Counted from the stretch's first letter, positions 24,913-34,467 are shown. The stretch is DNA of 64,000 nt from Pseudoxanthomonas sp. 3HH-4 (GCF_006716465.1 NZ_VFPB01000003.1:62001-126000); one strand, 5' to 3'. The notes: generated from the sequence alone by a model not told the origin. Numbers and translations are program-made.

Positions 24913-25826
24913 AGACCTTCCTCACCCCTGCCCCGCTCCGCCTCGCCTCCGTCGTTACCGTCATGCTGGGCGTGGCCGCGCCTGCCATCGCGCAGCATCA
25001 TGACCACTCACAGCCTGCGAAGCAGACACAGGACACGCTGGCGCGGGACGAGCACGCGCATCACGATCACGGCGCCATGTCCCAGCCAGCGCCGGCGACG
25101 ACACCCGCTGCGCCGCGCGAACCGATTCTCGCGATCACCGCGGACGACATGGCCGCTGCGTTTCCCGCCATCGACCACCACGCCATGCAGCACCCGCCTG
25201 CGTTCAACTACAAGGTGACCTTCAACCGGCTGGAAGCCTGGGATGCGGACGAAGGCACCGGCCAGGCCTGGGAAGGCAGCGCCTGGTTCGGCACCGATAC
25301 CGACCGCCTGTGGCTGCGCAGCGAGGGCGAGCGCATGGGAGGCCACACTGAGAGCGCCGACCTGGAAGTGCTGTACGGCCGCAGCGTCTCGCCGTGGTGG
25401 GATGTGGTGGCCGGCGTGAAGCACGACTTCAAGCCCGGCGACGCGCGCAGCTGGGCGGCGTTCGGCGTGCAGGGCATGGCGCCCTACCGCTTCGAGGTGT
25501 CGGCAACCGCGTACGTCGGCGAAGACGGACAGGTCGCCGCAAACGTCGAGGCCGAGTACACGCTGCGCATCACCAACCGCCTGATCCTGCAACCGCTGGT
25601 GGAAGTGGACATCGCAGCGAAGGATGATTCCGATTACGGCGTCGGACGCGGCATCTCCGGCATCGAAGCGGGCCTGCGCCTGCGCTACGAAGTGACGCGC
25701 CGTTTCGCGCCCTACATCGGCGTGGTGCACGAACGCACGCTAGGCGACACCGCCGATCTGCGCCGCGCTGACGGCGAAGACACGCGCGATACCCGCATCG
25801 TCGCGGGCGTCCGGATCTGGTTCTGA
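24909..25826 (+). CDS. copB: Copper resistance protein CopB, outer membrane
   Basis: Outer-membrane beta-barrel protein of 305 residues. A signal peptide ending in APAIAQ is followed by a His/Met-rich linker (HHDHSQPAKQ, DEHAHHDHGAMSQ) and then the CopB barrel (YKVTFNRLEAWD, LYGRSVSPWWDVVAGVKHD, IGVVHERTLGDTADLRRADG) ending in VRIWF. The ATG overlaps the copA stop (ATGA). It probably sequesters or exports copper together with CopA. Confidence 0.9.
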   Translation: MKTFLTPAPLRLASVVTVMLGVAAPAIAQHHDHSQPAKQTQDTLARDEHAHHDHGAMSQPAPATTPAAPREPILAITADDMAAAFPAIDHHAMQHPPAFNYKVTFNRLEAWDADEGTGQAWEGSAWFGTDTDRLWLRSEGERMGGHTESADLEVLYGRSVSPWWDVVAGVKHDFKPGDARSWAAFGVQGMAPYRFEVSATAYVGEDGQVAANVEAEYTLRITNRLILQPLVEVDIAAKDDSDYGVGRGISGIEAGLRLRYEVTRRFAPYIGVVHERTLGDTADLRRADGEDTRDTRIVAGVRIWF

Positions 25827-25837
25827 TGGAGGACTTC

Positions 25838-26371
25838 ATGAAATACCACACGCCCCTGCCCCGCCTCGCCTCCGTCCTGCTGCTCGCCACCATCCTCACC
25901 GCCTGCACGCAGGCGGTGCCGGCAGCGGTGGACAGCGCCCTCGCGGCGACTGCTGCATCGGCTAAGCAGCAGAAGGCCGCGGCGGCCGCGACGCCGAAGA
26001 TCACGGTCCATCGCGATGCCTACTGCGGCTGCTGCCATCTGTGGGTCGAACACCTGCGCAAGGAAGGCTTCGACGTGGACGACCGCGTGGAGGACGCCAT
26101 GAGTCCGGTGAAGGAACGGCTGGGCATCGTACCCGCGCATGCGTCCTGCCACACCGCCGAAATAGAGGGCTATGTAGTCGAGGGCCATGTGCCGGCATCG
26201 GACATCCGTCGCCTGCTGCGCGAGAAGCCGGCCATCCGTGGCCTTGTGCTGCCCGGCATGCCGATGGGCTCACCGGGGATGGAGGTGGAAGGGGTCGACG
26301 CACCGGCCTACACCGTGCTTGCGCTGCACGGCGACGGCAGCACCACGCCCTACGCCGCGCATTCGCCGTGA
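25838..26371 (+). CDS. DUF411 metal-binding lipoprotein
   Basis: Protein of 177 residues of the DUF411 family, found almost only next to copper-resistance genes. Lipobox LTAC indicates attachment to a membrane. The thioredoxin-like domain begins at ITVHRDAYCGCCHLWVEHL, with a CGCC pair, and continues with HASCHTAEIEGYVVEGHVP and LVLPGMPMGSPGME, which supplies conserved cysteine, histidine and methionines. ATG 25838 has GGAGG seven bases upstream. It directly follows copB. Confidence 0.85.
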   Translation: MKYHTPLPRLASVLLLATILTACTQAVPAAVDSALAATAASAKQQKAAAAATPKITVHRDAYCGCCHLWVEHLRKEGFDVDDRVEDAMSPVKERLGIVPAHASCHTAEIEGYVVEGHVPASDIRRLLREKPAIRGLVLPGMPMGSPGMEVEGVDAPAYTVLALHGDGSTTPYAAHSP

Positions 26372-26404
26372 ACCGAGGGGACGGCACGGATGCCGTCCCA
26401 CCCC

Positions 26405-26436
26405 TTGACTCTGGAGCGTACTCCAGGGTGCAGACT
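26405..26436 (+). promoter_or_regulatory. MerR-type promoter with ZntR-like operator
   Basis: -35 TTGACT (26405-26410) and a weak -10 CAGACT (26431-26436) are 20 bases apart, the elongated spacing MerR proteins correct. The spacer carries the dyad CTGGAG-CGTA-CTCCAG (26411-26426). TTGACTCTGGAG and CTCCAG closely match the zntA promoter rather than CueR operators. It drives the merR gene and the ATPase behind it. Confidence 0.7.
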
Positions 26437-26460
26437 GCAGGCACTTCGAGGAGTTCCCGC

Positions 26461-26856
26461 ATGAACATCGGACAATTGTCCCGCCGCACCGGCGTCCCCA
26501 TCGACACCGTGCGCTACTACGAAAAGCAGCGCTTGCTGCCTACGCCCACACGCAGTGCCAGCGGCTACCGGCACTACGAAGCAGACGATGTGCTGCGACT
26601 GAATTTCATCCGCCGCGCGAAGGCGCTCGGCTTCACGCTCGAGGAAATCCGCGACCTGCTGGCCCTCAGCAGCGCACACGACGGCGACATGGCGGCCATT
26701 CGTTCCGCCGCCACCGACAAGCTGGTCGACGTGGAACAACGCCTGGCGGAGCTGACGCGCGTGCGTGACGGATTGCGCCAGCTGGTCGATGCATGCCCGG
26801 GGCATGGCGCGCTGAACCAGTGCCCGATCCTAACGGCGCTGGGAGGTGAGGCATGA
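26461..26856 (+). CDS. Heavy-metal-responsive MerR-family regulator
   Basis: Activator of 131 residues. N-terminal winged helix ([40 protein letters not shown]), dimerisation helix ([19 protein letters not shown]) and C-terminal metal loop with Cys residues in [13 protein letters not shown], a C-x8-C spacing. CueR has C-x7-C and ZntR a longer loop, so the metal cannot be fixed from this alone. Transcribed with the P-type ATPase (four-base overlap) from its own MerR promoter. Confidence 0.88.
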   Translation: MNIGQLSRRTGVPIDTVRYYEKQRLLPTPTRSASGYRHYEADDVLRLNFIRRAKALGFTLEEIRDLLALSSAHDGDMAAIRSAATDKLVDVEQRLAELTRVRDGLRQLVDACPGHGALNQCPILTALGGEA

Positions 26857-29234
26857 GCCCCGCACCGCACACGCACGGCCACCCTCCGGCGCAACACACG
26901 GCGAAGCCCGCGTGCTGCAGCGGCCCTGCCACGGCGCGCGCCGACGATGGCACACACGCCATCGATCCGGTCTGCGGCATGAGGGTTGATCCGCTCCCCA
27001 CCTCGCACCATGCGGAGCATGCAGGCCAGGCCTACCATTTCTGTTCCGCGGGTTGCCGGACGAAGTTCATCGCCGATCCCGAACGCTATCTGCATCCGGC
27101 CACTGATGCCGCGCCGGCACCTGCGGGCACGCCGTACACCTGCCCCATGCACCCGGAGATCGTGCAGGAAGGCCCGGGCACATGCCCGCTCTGCGGCATG
27201 GCGCTGGAACCCATGCTGCCCTCGCTGGACGAAGAGGAAAATCCGGAGCTGACGGATTTCCGCCGGCGCTTCTGGTGGACGCTGCCCTTCAGCGTGGCCA
27301 CGCTGCTGCTGGCCATGGGGGGCATGTATCTCGACGTCATCCCGCCCACCGTGCGCACCTGGCTGGAATTCGCGCTCAGCACGCCGGTCGTGCTGTGGGC
27401 CGCATGGCCGTTCTTCCAGCGCTGGGCGCAATCGATCCGGCATCGCAGCCCCAACATGTGGACGCTGATCGGTACCGGCGTAGCCGCAGCTTACGGTTAC
27501 AGCGTGGTCGCCGTGCTGGCACCGCAGCTTTTCCCGCCCTCGTTCCGCGACCATGGCCACGTCGGTGTCTACTTCGAAGCGGCGGCGGTGATCGTGTCCC
27601 TCACCCTGCTCGGCCAGTTGCTGGAACTGAAGGCGCGCTCGCAGACCTCCGCCGCGATACGCGCTCTGCTCGGTCTCGCGCCGAAGACCGCACGCCGCCT
27701 GCGCGACGATGGCGATGAGGAAGACATCGATCTCTCGCACGTGCACGTCGGCGACCGGCTGCGCGTGCGGCCGGGCGAGAAGGTACCGGTGGATGGCGTA
27801 GTGCTGGAAGGCCGCACGCACATCGACGAATCCATGCTGACCGGCGAGCCGATGCCGGTGGAGCGTGCGCCGGGCGACCGCGTGATCGGCGCCACCCTCA
27901 ATGGCGCGGGCAGCCTGGTGATACGTGCCGAAAAGGTCGGCAGCGACAGCGTGCTCGCCCAGATCGTGCAACTGGTCGCGCAGGCGCAGCGCACCCGCGC
28001 ACCGATGCAGCGGCTGGCGGACCGGGTGTCGTTCTGGTTCGTGCTCGCCGTGCTCGCCGCCGCACTGGCGACCTTACTGGGCTGGGGCCTGTTCGGCCCG
28101 GATCCGTCCTGGACCTACGGTGTCCTCAATGCCGTGTCGGTGCTGATCATCGCCTGCCCCTGTGCATTGGGGCTGGCCACGCCGATGTCGGTGATGGTGG
28201 CCAGCGGGCGAGCCGCACAGGCCGGCGTGCTGTTCCGCGATGCGGAAGCCATCGAAACCCTGCGCAAGGTCGACACCCTGATCGTGGACAAGACCGGCAC
28301 CCTGACGGAAGGCCGTCCCGCCTTCCAGGCAGTGCATGCGCTGGCCCCGTTCGACGAGAACGAGGCGCTGCGGCTGGCCGCCAGCCTGGATGCCGGCAGC
28401 GAGCATCCGTTGGCGCAGGCCGTGGTGCAGGAAGCACGCCGACGCGGGTTGGCGCTCGCGTCCGCGCAGGATTTCGAATCCAGCAGCGGCATCGGTGTCC
28501 GCGGCGTGGTCGACGGCCATCGCGTCGCTTTCGGCAATACCGTGCTGATGCAGGAAGAAGGCGTATCCCTCGATGCCCTGCGGGAAAATGCCGATCGCCT
28601 CCGCGAGGAAGGCGGCAGCGTGATGTTCCTCGCGGTCGATGGCGCGCCCGCCGGCAGCATCGCGGTAGCCGATCCCATCAAGGCCAGTACGCCGGATGCC
28701 CTGCGCGCCTTGCGCGACGGCGGGCTCCGCATCGTCATGGCCACCGGCGATGGCGAGCGCACCGCGCGGGCGGTCGCCGCGCGCCTCGGTATCGACGAAG
28801 TCCACGGTGACGTGCGTCCTGCCGACAAGGCCGCGCTGGTGGCGCGTCTGAAGCGGGAGGGCCGCCACGTGGCGATGGCCGGGGATGGCATCAACGATGC
28901 TCCTGCCCTCGCGGCGGCGGATGTCGGCATCGCGATGGGTACGGGCACGGACGTGGCGATGTCCAGCGCGCAGGTGACGCTGGTGAAGGGCGACCTGCGC
29001 GGCATCGCGCGCGCCAAGGCGCTGTCGGAAGCGACGGTGCGCAACATGCGGCAGAACCTCGCTTTCGCCTTCGCCTACAACGCGCTGGGCGTGCCGGTCG
29101 CGGCCGGCGTTCTCGGCCTGTTCGGCGGTCCGCTGCTGTCACCGATGTTCGCCGCACTTGCGATGAGCCTCAGCTCGGCCTCGGTGGTTGGCAATGCGCT
29201 GCGGCTGCGGCGCGTGCACCTGCCCAGTGAATGA
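26853..29234 (+). CDS. P1B-type copper-translocating ATPase with YHS and heavy-metal-binding domains
   Basis: Inner-membrane efflux pump of 793 residues. N-terminus: Cys/His-rich start, YHS domain ([15 protein letters not shown]), then a YTCPMHPEI...[10 protein letters not shown] metal-binding domain (95-120), in place of the usual HMA domain. Eight transmembrane segments, with the CPC metal site at about 433-435 ([12 protein letters not shown]), phosphorylated DKTGTLTEG near 478 and hinge [10 protein letters not shown] near 676. CPC and the neighbouring copLAB indicate copper or silver. The gene overlaps merR by four bases. Confidence 0.92.
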   Translation: MSPAPHTHGHPPAQHTAKPACCSGPATARADDGTHAIDPVCGMRVDPLPTSHHAEHAGQAYHFCSAGCRTKFIADPERYLHPATDAAPAPAGTPYTCPMHPEIVQEGPGTCPLCGMALEPMLPSLDEEENPELTDFRRRFWWTLPFSVATLLLAMGGMYLDVIPPTVRTWLEFALSTPVVLWAAWPFFQRWAQSIRHRSPNMWTLIGTGVAAAYGYSVVAVLAPQLFPPSFRDHGHVGVYFEAAAVIVSLTLLGQLLELKARSQTSAAIRALLGLAPKTARRLRDDGDEEDIDLSHVHVGDRLRVRPGEKVPVDGVVLEGRTHIDESMLTGEPMPVERAPGDRVIGATLNGAGSLVIRAEKVGSDSVLAQIVQLVAQAQRTRAPMQRLADRVSFWFVLAVLAAALATLLGWGLFGPDPSWTYGVLNAVSVLIIACPCALGLATPMSVMVASGRAAQAGVLFRDAEAIETLRKVDTLIVDKTGTLTEGRPAFQAVHALAPFDENEALRLAASLDAGSEHPLAQAVVQEARRRGLALASAQDFESSSGIGVRGVVDGHRVAFGNTVLMQEEGVSLDALRENADRLREEGGSVMFLAVDGAPAGSIAVADPIKASTPDALRALRDGGLRIVMATGDGERTARAVAARLGIDEVHGDVRPADKAALVARLKREGRHVAMAGDGINDAPALAAADVGIAMGTGTDVAMSSAQVTLVKGDLRGIARAKALSEATVRNMRQNLAFAFAYNALGVPVAAGVLGLFGGPLLSPMFAALAMSLSSASVVGNALRLRRVHLPSE

Positions 29235-29239
29235 AACGC

Positions 29240-29265
29240 ATGCGGCCGCCCTCAGGCGGCCGCAT
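29240..29265. terminator. Hairpin between convergent ATPase and secreted-protein genes
   Basis: Perfect 11-base-pair stem ATGCGGCCGCC/GGCGGCCGCAT with a CTCA loop, five bases after the ATPase stop and 16 bases before the end of the opposite gene. There is no T run, so termination may be weak or bidirectional. Confidence 0.55.
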
Positions 29266-29281
29266 CGGGAAGCATCGGACT

Positions 29282-29722
29282 TTACTTGACCTTGGCGTAG
29301 GTCGCCTTGAACGCCACACCGCTCATGATGCCGCCCGCGTGGCACTCGTAGTTGGTGGCGCTGCGGTACTCGTTCTTCTTGAAGTAGCTGACGATGTCGA
29401 TGACTGCATTGGCGCCGCGGTCCTTGGCGCCTTCCTGCAACGCCTTCAGCGCCGACAGCGCGACCCAGCGGCAAGACTCGGCGTCGGACTTGCCCACGCC
29501 GTTGGTCTTCTTGTTGGTCACGTCCTCACCGAAGCGGGACACCACCGCCGGCGTCTTCTGGCCGGCGAGGTAGAAGCGCACGCTGCCGTCGAGGCCAGCG
29601 GCTTTCGCTTCGGGCGAATCCAGCAGCTCCTGCAGGGGCAGTTCGAGGCGCGTGTCGGCGGCGAAGGCCGGGGCGGCGGCCAGCGTCAGGCAGGTCAAAG
29701 TGGTGGTCAGAATTCGTTTCAA
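29282..29722 (-). CDS. Small secreted protein of unknown function (TTG start)
   Basis: Protein of 146 residues with a signal peptide (ILTTTLTCLTLAAAPAFAAD). The mature part has VRFYLAGQKTP, a long helix (CRWVALSALKALQEGAKDRG) and ANAVIDIVSYFKKNEY...CHAGGIMSGVAFKA, a pattern seen in a conserved family sometimes mislabelled as excinuclease subunit. The start is TTG 29722: AAGGAG lies eight bases upstream and no ATG fits the signal peptide. Two cysteines could form a disulfide. Lies 113 bases downstream of the next gene in the same direction. Confidence 0.7.
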   Translation of the reverse strand: MKRILTTTLTCLTLAAAPAFAADTRLELPLQELLDSPEAKAAGLDGSVRFYLAGQKTPAVVSRFGEDVTNKKTNGVGKSDAESCRWVALSALKALQEGAKDRGANAVIDIVSYFKKNEYRSATNYECHAGGIMSGVAFKATYAKVK

Positions 29723-29835
29723 GGTCCAGCTCCTTGGGGAATGGCGGTCGGGCCGCAGTGGGAAAGAGATTGCCAAGCGGGAGGTTCGTATGACGTGCAG
29801 GGACTCGGGACTGTCCATGTTGCCTGCCCGCCGTG

Positions 29836-30375
29836 TCACTGGATGGGCGGCACATCCTCTTCGGGGCCGATTTCGATGCTGGCCTGCTCGTCCGCGAACT
29901 GCACCCTGAAGTCGCCGCGCAGCAGCCATGCCGCCGTGTCGGCCGCCAGCGCATCGCTGATCTTGCTCAACGACGAGCAGCCACCCCGGAACAGCGTCAT
30001 CGTCTGGCGATAAGGCTGGTACTGCCCTATCAGCTTGCCGTCCTGGAACAATTCCGCACGGATCATCGCCCACTTCGGACCGGAGAATCCGCCGCCGTCA
30101 GCACTGCGCATGTTCATGATGCGGATGCGCAGGGTGCGGCCAGGCAGGCTTTCCAGATCATGGTCGGTCAGTTCCACCCGTCCTTTCGAATACTCGACCA
30201 GATGCGCGGGCAGCTCCGCCGTCCAGTCGCAATCCTTCATGAACTCCGGATAGCCGGCGTACCCTTCGCGCAGCGCAATCGTCGGGCTGGTACGGATGAC
30301 ATCATCGGCAAGCGCAGGCCATGCGAGCGCGCCCAGCCATGCCGCCAGCAGAAGCCTGAGCACGTACCGCCTCAC
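29836..30375 (-). CDS. Hypothetical secreted protein
   Basis: Protein of 179 residues with a Sec signal (VLRLLLAAWLGALAWPALAD). The mature part contains two cysteines (KDCDWTAELP, RGGCSSLSKI) and a DUF4410-like pattern of helix, LVEYSKGRVEL, IRIMNMRSADGGGFSGPKW, and an ISDALAADTAAWLL helix near the end. No family is recognised with confidence. Its ATG overlaps the stop of the preceding gene by four bases, so the two are coupled. Confidence 0.7.
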   Translation of the reverse strand: MRRYVLRLLLAAWLGALAWPALADDVIRTSPTIALREGYAGYPEFMKDCDWTAELPAHLVEYSKGRVELTDHDLESLPGRTLRIRIMNMRSADGGGFSGPKWAMIRAELFQDGKLIGQYQPYRQTMTLFRGGCSSLSKISDALAADTAAWLLRGDFRVQFADEQASIEIGPEEDVPPIQ

Positions 30376-30827
30376 GGCGTAGCCGCCTGCGTGGCCTCGG
30401 CGGCATCGGGCTGGTGGAACACGGGGGAGTTCTGGATGTCATTGGCCAGGTTGCGGATCCAGCGGTTGTAGTTTCCGTGGATTTCCGCTGCGCCGCGCTT
30501 GATCTCATAGTTCATCTCCCTGCTGGAGACATACTCGATCTTGAAGCCGTTGGCGTCGTAGCGCACCGCGACCACGACTTCATGCGTGCGTGGCGCGTAG
30601 CGCAACGTGACCCGGCCTGGCTCGCTGTCCGCGACGGCCCAGCCACGGGCCTTGCCCGCATGGATGATGGCCGCCTTGATGCGCGCCGCACTGGGTGGAA
30701 TGCCATTGGTGGACTCCACCCGCTCGTACGCCGGTACGACCATCGGATCCTGCTTGCCGGCCATCGCCGGCAGGCTGACTGCTGCCAGCACGAGCGCCAA
30801 CAGCAACGAAACGGAACGCTTCTTCAT
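30372..30827 (-). CDS. Hypothetical secreted protein at the end of the aryl-polyene operon
   Basis: Protein of 151 residues with signal peptide (LLLALVLAAVSLPAMAG). The mature part predicts an alpha/beta fold (RIKAAIIHAGKARGWAVADS, RVTLRYAPRTHEVVVAVRYD, FKIEYVSSREMNYE) and a conserved IHGNYNRWIRNLANDI helix. Similar lipoprotein-like proteins occur beside envelope genes, but I cannot name the family. It starts 24 bases after the last ketosynthase gene, so it is probably transcribed with the polyene operon. Confidence 0.7.
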   Translation of the reverse strand: MKKRSVSLLLALVLAAVSLPAMAGKQDPMVVPAYERVESTNGIPPSAARIKAAIIHAGKARGWAVADSEPGRVTLRYAPRTHEVVVAVRYDANGFKIEYVSSREMNYEIKRGAAEIHGNYNRWIRNLANDIQNSPVFHQPDAAEATQAATP

Positions 30828-30851
30828 CTATCCCCCTGTGGATGTCCGATG

Positions 30852-32093
30852 TCAGTCTTTCCAACGCTTGAAGATCAGCGACGTGTTGATGCCGCCGAAA
30901 GCGAAGTTGTTGTTCATCACGTAGTCGGTCTGCAGTTCGCGGCCTTCGCCGGTGATGTAGTCCAGGTCCGCACAGCGGGGATCGCGCTCCTCCAGGTTGA
31001 GCGTGGGCGCGAACCAGCCCTCGCGCATCATTTCCAGCGTGATCCAGGCCTCGTAGGCACCGCACGCCCCGAGCGTGTGGCCGACGTAGCTCTTCAGCGA
31101 GCTGATCGGCATGCGGCTGCCGAACACTGCCGCCGTGGCCGTGGTCTCGGCGATGTCGCCGTGGTCGGTGGCCGTGCCGTGCGCGTTGACGTAACCGATC
31201 GCGTCCGGCTCCAGCCCTGCATCCTCCAGCGCCAGGCGCATGGCCTGCGCCATCGTGTCGGCGCTGGGCTGGGTGACGTGCTGGCCGTCGCTGTTGGTGC
31301 CATAGCCGACGATTTCGGCCAGGATGGTCGCCCCACGCGCCTGCGCGTGCTCCAGGTCCTCCAGCACCAGCGTGCAGGCGCCCTCGCCCAGCACCAGGCC
31401 GTCGCGGTTGGCATCGAACGGACGTGGCGTCCGCTCGGGCTCATGGTTGCGCACGCTGGTGGCGAACAACGTATCGAACACCGCCGCCGCCGTGGCATCC
31501 AGCTGCTCCGCGCCACCGCCGATCATCGCGACCTGTTTGCCGCTGCGCACGGCTTCGTAGGCGCAGCCCACGCCCTGGCTGCCGGACGTGCATGCGCTGG
31601 ACGTGGTGTAGACGCGGCCGGTCAATCCGAAGAACACCCCGATGTTCACCGGCGCGGTGTGGCTCATCATCTTCAGGTAGGTCGTCGCGTTGATGCCTTC
31701 GGTGGTGTACGCATTGAGCATGCGGCCGAAGTCGCCGATGGCTTCGTGGCTTCCCGCGGAGGAGCCATACGAGACGCCCACCTTCCCGCTTTTCAGGACG
31801 GGGTGGCCGAGCAGACCCGCCTGCTCCAGCGCCATCTCGGTGGCGCGCACGGCCATCACGGCCACCCGGCCCATGCTGCGCGTGGTCTTGCGGTTGTAGT
31901 GGGCCGGCAACTCGAACGGTTCGGCGGGCGCGGCCAGTCGCGTGTTGAGGCCTTCGTACTTGTCCCAGTCCTGCATGTGGCGCACGGCATTGCGGCATTC
32001 GCGCAGGCGAAGATGCACGCTGGCCCAGTCGTGGCCGAGCGGGCTGATCGTGCCCGCGCCAGTGACCACCACGCGTCGATCGCTGCGACTCAT
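30852..32093 (-). CDS. Beta-ketoacyl-ACP synthase (ApeR-like)
   Basis: Condensing enzyme of 413 residues for aryl-polyene chain extension. Complete KS triad: Cys in SSACTSGSQG, His in NAHGTATDHGD and His in SYVGHTLGACG; the C-terminal NNNFAFGGINTSL matches FabF-type synthases. ATG 32093 overlaps the end of the ketoreductase gene by four bases. With the chain-length-factor-like protein encoded at the start of the operon and the second ketosynthase it would build the conjugated chain. Confidence 0.88.
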   Translation of the reverse strand: MSRSDRRVVVTGAGTISPLGHDWASVHLRLRECRNAVRHMQDWDKYEGLNTRLAAPAEPFELPAHYNRKTTRSMGRVAVMAVRATEMALEQAGLLGHPVLKSGKVGVSYGSSAGSHEAIGDFGRMLNAYTTEGINATTYLKMMSHTAPVNIGVFFGLTGRVYTTSSACTSGSQGVGCAYEAVRSGKQVAMIGGGAEQLDATAAAVFDTLFATSVRNHEPERTPRPFDANRDGLVLGEGACTLVLEDLEHAQARGATILAEIVGYGTNSDGQHVTQPSADTMAQAMRLALEDAGLEPDAIGYVNAHGTATDHGDIAETTATAAVFGSRMPISSLKSYVGHTLGACGAYEAWITLEMMREGWFAPTLNLEERDPRCADLDYITGEGRELQTDYVMNNNFAFGGINTSLIFKRWKD

Positions 32094-32824
32094 CCGACCA
32101 GCCCTCCATTGACCGAGATCACCTGCCGGGTGACGTACGACGCCTGCGGCGACATCAGGAACGCCACCACGGCCGCGACTTCCTCCGGCCGCCCGACGCG
32201 CTTCATGGGAATCATCTTCAATGCTTCGTCCACCACCTCGCCACTCACCATCTCGGTGTCGATCAGGCCTGGCGCCACGCAATTGACGGTGATCCCGCGG
32301 CTGGCCAGCTCCAGTGCCAGTGCCTTGGTGGCGCCGATGATGCCGGCCTTGGCCGCGCTGTAGTTGACCTGGCCACGATTGCCGACCAGGCCGGACACCG
32401 ACGACAGCGTCACGATGCGCCCCGGCTTGCGTCGGCGCACCATCGGCATGATCAGGGGATTGAGCACGTTGTAGAACCCGTCGAGGTTGGTGCGCAGCAC
32501 GGCATCCCAGTCGTCGCCACTCATGGCCGGGAACGCAGTGTCGCGCGCTATGCCGGCATTGCAGACGATGCCATGGTAGGCGCCGTGTTCACCGACGTCG
32601 GCCTCCAGTGCCTGTGCTGCCGCGGCGCGGTCGGCCACGTCGAACGCAAGCACGCGGGCTTCGCGGCCCAGCTCGCGCACCTGGCCGGCGACGGCTTCGG
32701 CTTCATCCATGCGGCTGCGGCAGTGCACGACGATGTCGAATCCGTCCTGCGCCAACCGCAATGCGATGGCCCGCCCGATCCCCCGGCTCCCCCCGGTGAC
32801 CAGGATCGTATTGTCTCCACTCAT
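32090..32824 (-). CDS. 3-ketoacyl-ACP reductase, SDR family (ApeQ-like, FabG-type)
   Basis: NADPH-dependent reductase of 244 residues. TGGSRGIGRAIALRL cofactor loop, NAG motif (CNAGIARD), catalytic Ser in LSSVSGLVG and YSAAK, then GLIDTEM. Reduces the beta-keto group after each condensation. ATG 32824 overlaps the dehydratase stop by four bases. Confidence 0.9.
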   Translation of the reverse strand: MSGDNTILVTGGSRGIGRAIALRLAQDGFDIVVHCRSRMDEAEAVAGQVRELGREARVLAFDVADRAAAAQALEADVGEHGAYHGIVCNAGIARDTAFPAMSGDDWDAVLRTNLDGFYNVLNPLIMPMVRRRKPGRIVTLSSVSGLVGNRGQVNYSAAKAGIIGATKALALELASRGITVNCVAPGLIDTEMVSGEVVDEALKMIPMKRVGRPEEVAAVVAFLMSPQASYVTRQVISVNGGLVG

Positions 32825-33276
32825 TCCTGCGTACTCTCCAGATACGCCATCGCGTCCGGTGGTTCGAACACCGACACGTTGGCAGTCGCCAGTTCTTCGC
32901 CGTCCCCCAGGATGCGGCAGCTGAACATTCCGAGCCCATTGTCGCCCAGCAGCTCGCGCGTTGCCTCTACCCGGAGCAATGCGCCCGTGCGGAACCACGA
33001 GACCCGGCTTTCGTAGCGGCGCGTGCCCAGCAGGAAGCCGATCGACGGTTCGCGGCCGGACGTGCGGGCGTGGCAGCCCGCCCACGCGGCGATGGCCTGT
33101 GCCATGTATTCGACCCCCACCCAGGCAGGAACGCCTTCCGCATGGCAGAACGGTCCTTCATCGGGCACGCGCACCTCCACTGCCACGCTGTCTTCGCCCC
33201 AGGCAACGAGGCGATCGACCAGCCGCATCGTTCCCCGGTGCGGCACCACACGTTCGATGTCGTACAACTCACCCAT
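32821..33276 (-). CDS. Hotdog-fold dehydratase (ApeP-like)
   Basis: 3-hydroxyacyl-ACP dehydratase of 151 residues. VVPHRGTMRLVDRL contains the catalytic histidine, and WVGVEYMAQAIAAWAG the central hotdog helix with its acidic residue. The C-terminal strand set closes with LATANVSVFEPP. It removes water to form the trans double bond. It directly follows the KS gene with no gap and overlaps the reductase gene. Confidence 0.85.
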   Translation of the reverse strand: MGELYDIERVVPHRGTMRLVDRLVAWGEDSVAVEVRVPDEGPFCHAEGVPAWVGVEYMAQAIAAWAGCHARTSGREPSIGFLLGTRRYESRVSWFRTGALLRVEATRELLGDNGLGMFSCRILGDGEELATANVSVFEPPDAMAYLESTQE

Positions 33277-34467
33277 TCACTCAGCTCCGAATACCAGCAC
33301 CGCATTGCTGCCACCGAATGCGAACGACTGGCTCAGCACATGGCGCAGCGGGCCCTTGGCAGTGCTTCCGGGCGGCGCGAAGGACAAGGGCGGCAAGGCC
33401 GGATCCGGCACGCCATCCCACCAGTGCGGTGGCAACCGGCGCTGCGGGTTGTCGACCATCGCCAGCCAGCACAGGCCGGCTTCAACGGCACCCGCCGCGC
33501 CGAGCGTGTGCCCGGTCAGGGCCTTGGTGGAGCTCACCGGCACCTCGGACCCCAGTGCCGCCGCCACCGCGCGGCTTTCCATCGCATCGTTCTGCGGCGT
33601 GGCTGTGCCGTGCAGGTTCACGTAGTCGATCTGCCCGGCCGACAGCTTCGCCCGCGCAAGCGCCTGCCCAATGGCGTCGATGGCGCCGATGCCCTGCGGC
33701 TCGGGAGCGGAAATATGGTGGGCATCGGAGGTTTCACCCCACCCCGCCAGCCGCACCGGCCCGGGTGAGCGCGTCATCAGGAACAGCGCGGCACCCTCGC
33801 CGATGTTGATGCCGTGGCGGTGCGCCGAGAATGGATTGCATCGCTCGGCCGACACCGATTCCAGCGCCATGAAGCCGCGCACGGTGAACTGGCACAGTGA
33901 ATCCGCGCCACCCGTGATGACGGCGTCCACCAGTCCGGCGCGCAGCAGCCGCGCCGCGGACGCCATCGCCTTGGCGCTGGACGAACATGCGGTGGAGATC
34001 GTCCAGGCCGGTCCGCGCGCGCCCGATTCGGCCGCGAGAAAACGCGAAGGCGCACCGATCTCCTGTTGCACGTAGTGGAACCCCTCGGGCCACTGTCGAT
34101 GGCGATGCCAATGCACCATCGCCTGTTCCGCCTCGCCTATGCCCGAGGTGCTGGTGCCGACCACGATGGCCACGCGTGCAGGCCCATGGCGTTCGATCGC
34201 CTGCTGCACCTGGTCGTGTATCTGCAGGTAGGCGGCGCGCAGCAGTGCGTTGTTCCGCCCGCGGAGCTGCACCGGATGGTGGTCGAGCGCGGGCAGCGCG
34301 GTGGTCACCGTGCCCATCGCGAGGCGATGGCCAGGCACCAGGGTATCGTTCTGTGCCACGCCCGAGGGAGCATCGTCGCGAAACAAGGCATCGCGCACCG
34401 ACGCCTTGTCTGCGCCGAGTGCGCATACCAGCCCGAGATCGTTAAGGAAGATCGCGACGCCGCTCAC
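33277..34467 (-). CDS. Beta-ketoacyl-ACP synthase (ApeO-like)
   Basis: Second ketosynthase, 396 residues. Catalytic Cys in TISTACSSSAKAM, His in LHGTATPQND and His in LTGHTLGAAGAVEAG, with SQSFAFGGSNAVLV at the end. GTG 34467 overlaps the TGA of the upstream lipoprotein gene (GTGA), which fixes the start. Acts in the polyene operon beside the ApeP- and ApeQ-like enzymes. Confidence 0.86.
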   Translation of the reverse strand: MSGVAIFLNDLGLVCALGADKASVRDALFRDDAPSGVAQNDTLVPGHRLAMGTVTTALPALDHHPVQLRGRNNALLRAAYLQIHDQVQQAIERHGPARVAIVVGTSTSGIGEAEQAMVHWHRHRQWPEGFHYVQQEIGAPSRFLAAESGARGPAWTISTACSSSAKAMASAARLLRAGLVDAVITGGADSLCQFTVRGFMALESVSAERCNPFSAHRHGINIGEGAALFLMTRSPGPVRLAGWGETSDAHHISAPEPQGIGAIDAIGQALARAKLSAGQIDYVNLHGTATPQNDAMESRAVAAALGSEVPVSSTKALTGHTLGAAGAVEAGLCWLAMVDNPQRRLPPHWWDGVPDPALPPLSFAPPGSTAKGPLRHVLSQSFAFGGSNAVLVFGAE

